DNA of 36,495 nt from assembly GCA_023442085.1 (NCBI GenBank), contig JAEZMT010000332.1, forward strand, positions 1 to 36,495, written 5' to 3'. The DNA is from Pseudomonadota bacterium. Its GTDB lineage: Bacteria; Pseudomonadota; Alphaproteobacteria; Rhizobiales; Xanthobacteraceae. Of the stretch, positions 33,212 through 36,495 are shown piece after piece (position 1 is the stretch's first letter; the number at the start of each line of letters is the position of its first letter). The translations under genes were made by a program, and so were the position numbers. Below the pieces are notes generated by a model that was not told the DNA's origin, did not search any database, and saw only the letters and a list, made by a program, of their open reading frames with translations.

Positions 33212-34858
33212 GTGACGACGACCAACGCGCGCGAGCACCAGATGTTTCCCGCCTTCACCCCGCAGCAGATCGCCGTCGCGCGGCGCTTCGCCAGCGGCCC
33301 CGAGCAGCATTTCGCCGCGGGGGAGGCGCTCTACGAGATCGGCGCCGTGGACGCTCCCACTTGGCTCGTGATCTCCGGAACGATCGAGGTGGTGCGGCGC
33401 GACGGGCTGTCGGGCGAGGCGCCCGTCACGGTCCACCATGCCGGCCAGTTCTCGGGCGAGGTGAGCCAGCTGGACGGGCGGCCCGCCATCGCCTCCGGCC
33501 GCGCCGGGCCGGAGGGCTGCACCGCCCTGCCCTTCGATGCCGCCCATCTGCGCGCCCTCGTCATCGGCTCGGCGGAGCTCGGCGAGATGATCATGCGCGC
33601 CCTCATCCTGCGGCGGGTCAATCTGATCGCCGAGGGCGGATCGGGGACGATCCTGATCGGCGTGCCGGACAGCCGGGAGGTGCTGGAGCTGCAAGGCTTT
33701 CTCAACCGCGCGGGCCTGCCCAACCTCGTCCTCGACGTGCGCAACGACGAGGAGGGCCGCGCTCTGGTCGCCCGCACCGGCGTGCAGCCGGACGAGCTGC
33801 CGCTGGCGGTGTGCCCCGCCGGCGCGCTGCTGAAGCGTCCGACCATCGAGGAACTGGCCGGATGCCTCGGCATCGTGCCGCCGCTCGATCCCGACCGGCT
33901 CTACGATGTGGCCATCGTCGGCGCCGGGCCGGCGGGCCTCGCGGCGGCGGTCTATGCGGCATCTGAAGGCCTGTCCGTTCTCGTGCTCGACGCCCGGGCC
34001 ACGGGCGGGCAGGCGGGCGCCTCGGCGCGGATCGAGAACTATCTCGGGTTTCCCACCGGCATCTCGGGCCAGGCGCTGGCGGGACGCGCCTTCAACCAGG
34101 CGGTGAAGTTCGGCGCCGAGGTCGCCATCCCGGTCGCCGTCGAGCGGCTGGACTGCATCGGCGGCGCGCTCACGTTGGACTGTGCGGGCGACCGCTGGGT
34201 GCGGGCGCGCGCGGTGGTGATCGCCTCGGGCGCGAGATACCGGCGGCCGGACGTTCCCGGCCTCGCCGCGTTCGAGGGCGCAGGCATCTCCTATTGGGTG
34301 TCGGCGGTGGAGGCGCGGCTGTGCGGCGGGGAGGAGGTGGCCCTCGTCGGCGGCGGCAATTCGGCCGGGCAGGCCATCGTCTATCTCGCGCCGCATGTGA
34401 AGAAACTGCACGTGGTGGTGCGCCGCCCCCTCGCCGATACCATGTCCCGCTATCTCATCGACCGCATCGATGCGCTGCCCAATGTGGAGCTGCATGTGGG
34501 CAGCGAGATCGCGAGCCTCGAAGGCGACCGCACCACGGGCCTCACCGCCGCCACCTTCCGTGACCGTCGGGACGGCAGCCTGCACCGGCGGGAGCTGCGG
34601 CACATGTTCCTGTTCATCGGCGCGGATCCCAACGCCGCTTGGGCGACGCCCTGCGTGGAGACGGACGGCAAGGGCTTCATCACCACCGGCGCCGGCCGCC
34701 GCCCGCTGGAGACGAGCGTGCCCGGCGTCTTCGCCATCGGCGACGTGCGGGCCGGTTCCGTCAAGCGCGTCGCGGCCGCCGTGGGCGAAGGCGCGGCGGT
34801 GGTGGCGCAGATCCATGCCATGTTCGCCGAGACGGCGGGAGACGAGGCTCCGAGATGA
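33212..34858 (+). CDS. cNMP-domain / thioredoxin-reductase-like flavoprotein without CxxC
   Basis: The 548-residue protein has a cyclic-nucleotide-binding fold at about 10-135, a thioredoxin-like domain at about 145-220 (LPLAVCPAGALLKRPTIEEL), and a class II pyridine-nucleotide-disulfide reductase module. FAD binds at GAGPAG 237-242, NAD(P)H at GGGNSAG 380-386, and FAIGDVRAGSVKRVAAAVGEG is near the end. The redox CxxC of thioredoxin reductase is missing: WVSA is found at 362-365. A single Cys371 and Cys201 remain. It should therefore be an NAD(P)H-dependent flavoprotein with a different acceptor, perhaps gated by its N-terminal domain. The GTG start has GGAGG at good distance. It overlaps the zinc-finger gene by 4 bases and has a box and -10 upstream. 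Confidence 0.88.
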   Translation: MTTTNAREHQMFPAFTPQQIAVARRFASGPEQHFAAGEALYEIGAVDAPTWLVISGTIEVVRRDGLSGEAPVTVHHAGQFSGEVSQLDGRPAIASGRAGPEGCTALPFDAAHLRALVIGSAELGEMIMRALILRRVNLIAEGGSGTILIGVPDSREVLELQGFLNRAGLPNLVLDVRNDEEGRALVARTGVQPDELPLAVCPAGALLKRPTIEELAGCLGIVPPLDPDRLYDVAIVGAGPAGLAAAVYAASEGLSVLVLDARATGGQAGASARIENYLGFPTGISGQALAGRAFNQAVKFGAEVAIPVAVERLDCIGGALTLDCAGDRWVRARAVVIASGARYRRPDVPGLAAFEGAGISYWVSAVEARLCGGEEVALVGGGNSAGQAIVYLAPHVKKLHVVVRRPLADTMSRYLIDRIDALPNVELHVGSEIASLEGDRTTGLTAATFRDRRDGSLHRRELRHMFLFIGADPNAAWATPCVETDGKGFITTGAGRRPLETSVPGVFAIGDVRAGSVKRVAAAVGEGAAVVAQIHAMFAETAGDEAPR

Positions 34859-35154
34859 GCTGCAGCCACAAGAGAGCCATCCAAGAGGTGACGCCGAGCG
34901 CGAAGGGCTGCGAGGAGTGCCTGAAAATCGGCAGCGCGTGGGTACACCTGCGGCTGTGCCGGACGTGTGGCCACGTGGGGTGTTGCGACGACTCCCCCCA
35001 TCGCCACGCACGCGGCCATTTCCGGGCCACGGGGCATCCGATCATCGAGGGCTATGATCCCCCCGAAGGCTGGGGCTGGTGCTACATCGATGCGGAGGAG
35101 GTGGACCTGCCCGACCAGACCCCGCAGGTTGGGCCGATCCCGCGCTTTTTCTGA
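34855..35154 (+). CDS. UBP-type zinc-finger protein
   Basis: The 99-residue protein is essentially a single UBP-type zinc finger, the fold that binds the free C-terminus of ubiquitin in eukaryotic deubiquitinases. Likely metal ligands are Cys3, His5, Cys19, Cys22, Cys35, Cys38, Cys43 or Cys44, and His49, His51, His55 or His61. The sequence CRTCGHVGCCDDSPHRHARGHF is characteristic. Bacteria lack ubiquitin, so the ligand must be something else; some bacterial copies sit beside the same flavoprotein type, from memory. Its start overlaps the flavoprotein stop (ATGA), so the two are made together and may form a complex. That is inference. Confidence 0.88.
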   Translation: MSCSHKRAIQEVTPSAKGCEECLKIGSAWVHLRLCRTCGHVGCCDDSPHRHARGHFRATGHPIIEGYDPPEGWGWCYIDAEEVDLPDQTPQVGPIPRFF

Positions 35155-35190
35155 CGCCTGTCCGGCGCGTTCCGCCTGCGATGTGCGCGG

Positions 35191-35204
35191 CATACTTTGG
35201 TTTG
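35191..35204 (+). promoter_or_regulatory. 14-bp inverted repeat (site 10)
   Basis: CATAC TTTG GTTTG matches the box and lies 107 bp upstream of the second AraC gene. I do not see a good -10 at 25 bp, so the promoter assignment is weaker than for other copies. Confidence 0.55.
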
Positions 35205-35311
35205 CCGCCATCGAACGCAGGTGTCGTGCGAGGCAATCTTCATTCGATTTCGAAGCGGTGCGCCGCCGGGGAAGATGGGGCCATCCAACCGAGCCATCCG
35301 AAGCGGAGCGC

Positions 35312-35821
35312 ATGATGTCCCTCGCCACTTCCCGCCCGAACGGCCCTTCCGCCATCCCCGCCGGCCTGGTGGTCGCCGGGCTCCTCGCCGATGCGCGCGA
35401 GGTCGTGGCCTTCGACCCCACGGTGGCGCGCTCGCTGCTGGCGCGGGCCATCGAGATCCTCGACACCGTGCCCGAGGCGCCCCGCCCGTCCGGCCTCGCT
35501 CCCTGGCAGATCCGGCGGCTGGAGGCGTTCGTGGCGGCGCACATCGCCGGCACCATCACGCTGGAGCGCATGGCGGCCTGCGTCGGCCTCAGCCCCAGCC
35601 ACTTCGGGCGGGTGTTCAAGATGGCGCTGGGCGAGACGCCCCATGCCTTCGTGCTGCGCAAGCGGGTGGAGCGGGCGCGCACGCTGATGGTGGAGAGCGC
35701 CCTGCCGCTGGCCGAGATCGCCCTCGACTGCGGCTTCTCGGACCAGAGCCACCTCAACCGCATCTTCCGCCGCTACAGCGGCATGAGCCCGAACGCCTGG
35801 CGCCGGATGACGCGCGCCTGA
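35312..35821 (+). CDS. Short AraC/XylS-family transcriptional regulator
   Basis: The 169-residue protein starts at the first of two in-frame ATGs (35312 or 35315) behind GCGGAG. The last 105 residues form a complete AraC DNA-binding domain. The first helix-turn-helix is around LERMAACVGLSPSHFGRVF and the second is IALDCGFSDQSHLNRIFRRY, ending MSPNAWRR. The first 60 residues are Ala/Pro-rich and do not look like a ligand-binding cupin. It shares this short layout and several identities (e.g. LRxRVERAxxLMxES) with the AraC protein at 2430-2990. Both genes have the 14-bp box upstream, so they may be secondary regulators in the same circuit (inference). Confidence 0.88.
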   Translation: MMSLATSRPNGPSAIPAGLVVAGLLADAREVVAFDPTVARSLLARAIEILDTVPEAPRPSGLAPWQIRRLEAFVAAHIAGTITLERMAACVGLSPSHFGRVFKMALGETPHAFVLRKRVERARTLMVESALPLAEIALDCGFSDQSHLNRIFRRYSGMSPNAWRRMTRA

Positions 35822-35837
35822 TGCGCCGCCATCCGGT

Positions 35838-35879
35838 TGTCTCTCGCGCGTTGTCTCGGGCGCGTTGTCTCTCGCGCGC
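35838..35879. repeat. Three tandem 14-bp units
   Basis: GTTGTCTCTCGCGC, GTTGTCTCGGGCGC and GTTGTCTCTCGCGC lie in tandem between the AraC stop and the stop of the isochorismatase gene. No role is evident. Confidence 0.75.
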
Positions 35880-35889
35880 CCGGGGACGC

Positions 35890-36495
35890 TCAGGCCGGCA
35901 GCGCGGCGACGAAATCGCGGGAATTGGACACCGCGCCGAAGACGCCGCCCTGCATCTTCACCATCTTCACCGCGGCGGCGTGGTTGCCGGCGTCGGTGGC
36001 GCCGCAGCAATCCTCCAGCAGCAGACATTCGAAGCCGCGATCATTGGCTTCGCGCATGGTGGTGTGGACGCAGACATCAGTGGTGATGCCGGTGAGCACC
36101 AGATTGCGGATGCCCCGCGTGCGCAGGATCATCTCCAGGTCGGTGGCATAGAAGGAGCCCTTGCCCGGCTTGTCGATGACGATCTCGCCCGGCAGCGGCG
36201 CCAGTTCCGGCACGATGTCCCAGCCCGCCTCTCCGCGCACCAGCACCTTGCCGCACGGCCCCGGATCGCCGATGCCGGCGCCGATCTGCCGCGACCGCCA
36301 GCGCTTGTTCTCCGGCAGATCGGAAAGGTCCGGCCGGTGCCCCTCGCGCGTATGGATGATCCAGTATCCCGCCGCCCGCATGGCCGCGAGCACACGGGAA
36401 ATGGGCTCCAGCGGCGCGCGGGTGAGGGAGATGTCGTACCCCATCGCATCCACATAGCCGCCGGGGCCGCAGAAATCGGTCTGCATGTCGATGAC
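35890..36495 (-). CDS. Isochorismatase-family cysteine hydrolase, biuret/ureidoacrylate type (5' end outside window)
   Basis: The frame runs off the end of the window: VID precedes the first methionine, as in the family's VIDMQTDF start, so the true start is beyond 36495. The catalytic set is the Asp in DMQTDFCGPGG, Lys in DKPGKGSFYATDLE and the Cys in LTGITTDVCVHTTMREA. The GGYVDAMGYDISLTRAP and HTREGHRPDLSDLP stretches closely resemble biuret amidohydrolase (BiuH) and the related RutB ureidoacrylate hydrolase. Either enzyme would release ammonia from a urea-like compound in nitrogen scavenging. Choosing between them needs the neighbouring genes upstream, which are not visible. It converges on the AraC gene. 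Confidence 0.88.
   Translation of the reverse strand, partial: VIDMQTDFCGPGGYVDAMGYDISLTRAPLEPISRVLAAMRAAGYWIIHTREGHRPDLSDLPENKRWRSRQIGAGIGDPGPCGKVLVRGEAGWDIVPELAPLPGEIVIDKPGKGSFYATDLEMILRTRGIRNLVLTGITTDVCVHTTMREANDRGFECLLLEDCCGATDAGNHAAAVKMVKMQGGVFGAVSNSRDFVAALPA

Noticed and set aside
30202..33258. Minus-strand frame of about 1,000 codons across the fusion kinase gene
   Set aside because: The sense strand encodes recognisable GAF and histidine kinase domains; the antisense product has no domain pattern.

Overview
The window reads as chromosomal DNA of a high-GC (about 70% by eye) alphaproteobacterium. Gene content, codon use and FixL/FixJ-style regulators suggest the Hyphomicrobiales, perhaps a Xanthobacteraceae-like genus (Xanthobacter, Azorhizobium, Ancylobacter). 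That placement is inference; there is no rRNA gene to settle it. I see no tRNA, rRNA, CRISPR array, transposase, integrase or phage gene. Base composition and codon use are even throughout.

Layout. 1-1840: the end of an ActP-like acetate/cation symporter and a cupin protein. 1919-7281: two small secreted proteins, an AraC regulator, a membrane PAS histidine kinase with an overlapping FixJ/NarL-type response regulator, a stand-alone receiver-domain protein, and a Dps ferritin. 7396-13782, all on the minus strand: a Na+/H+ antiporter, a cofactor-free alpha/beta hydrolase, and a likely four-gene operon (peroxiredoxin, DsbA-like thioredoxin, MFS exporter, secreted lipase). 14040-19205, plus strand: an SDR and a FAD monooxygenase, then an AaeXAB-like efflux set (FUSC, DUF1656, HlyD). 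19455-24210: a YdeP-type molybdopterin oxidoreductase overlapping a cyanide-insensitive-type cytochrome bd oxidase (cydA, cydB). 24351-27430, minus strand: an Old Yellow Enzyme and a PoxB-type pyruvate oxidase/dehydrogenase. 27952-35821: a 1,721-residue fusion of degenerate protein kinase, ATPase and histidine kinase; a cNMP-domain/thioredoxin-reductase-like flavoprotein with an overlapping UBP-type zinc-finger gene; and a second short AraC regulator. The window ends inside a biuret/ureidoacrylate-hydrolase-like isochorismatase on the minus strand.

The most interesting signal is not a gene. A 14-bp inverted repeat, (C/T)A(T/A)AC-N4-GT(A/T)T(G/A), occurs ten times with an exact match and once with one mismatch. 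All copies lie in intergenic DNA or on a stop codon, and nearly all sit about 85-145 bp upstream of a start codon. They precede both small secreted genes, an AraC/histidine-kinase divergent pair, the receiver protein, dps, the alpha/beta hydrolase, the peroxiredoxin operon, the efflux operon, ydeP-cydAB, the cNMP/TrxR-like operon and the second AraC gene. At four sites a -10-like hexamer begins 25-26 bp downstream of the repeat. The repeat has the layout of boxes bound by NarL/FixJ-family regulators such as TodT and StyR (from memory: half-sites ending AAAC and starting GTTT, separated by 4 bp). I therefore propose that most of this window is one compact stress/redox regulon, with the FixJ-type regulator at 4918-5571 the leading candidate to bind it. 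The histidine kinase beside it, and the related kinase core at the end of the 1,721-residue fusion, would be candidate inputs. The repeats are directly visible; the regulatory assignment is inference.
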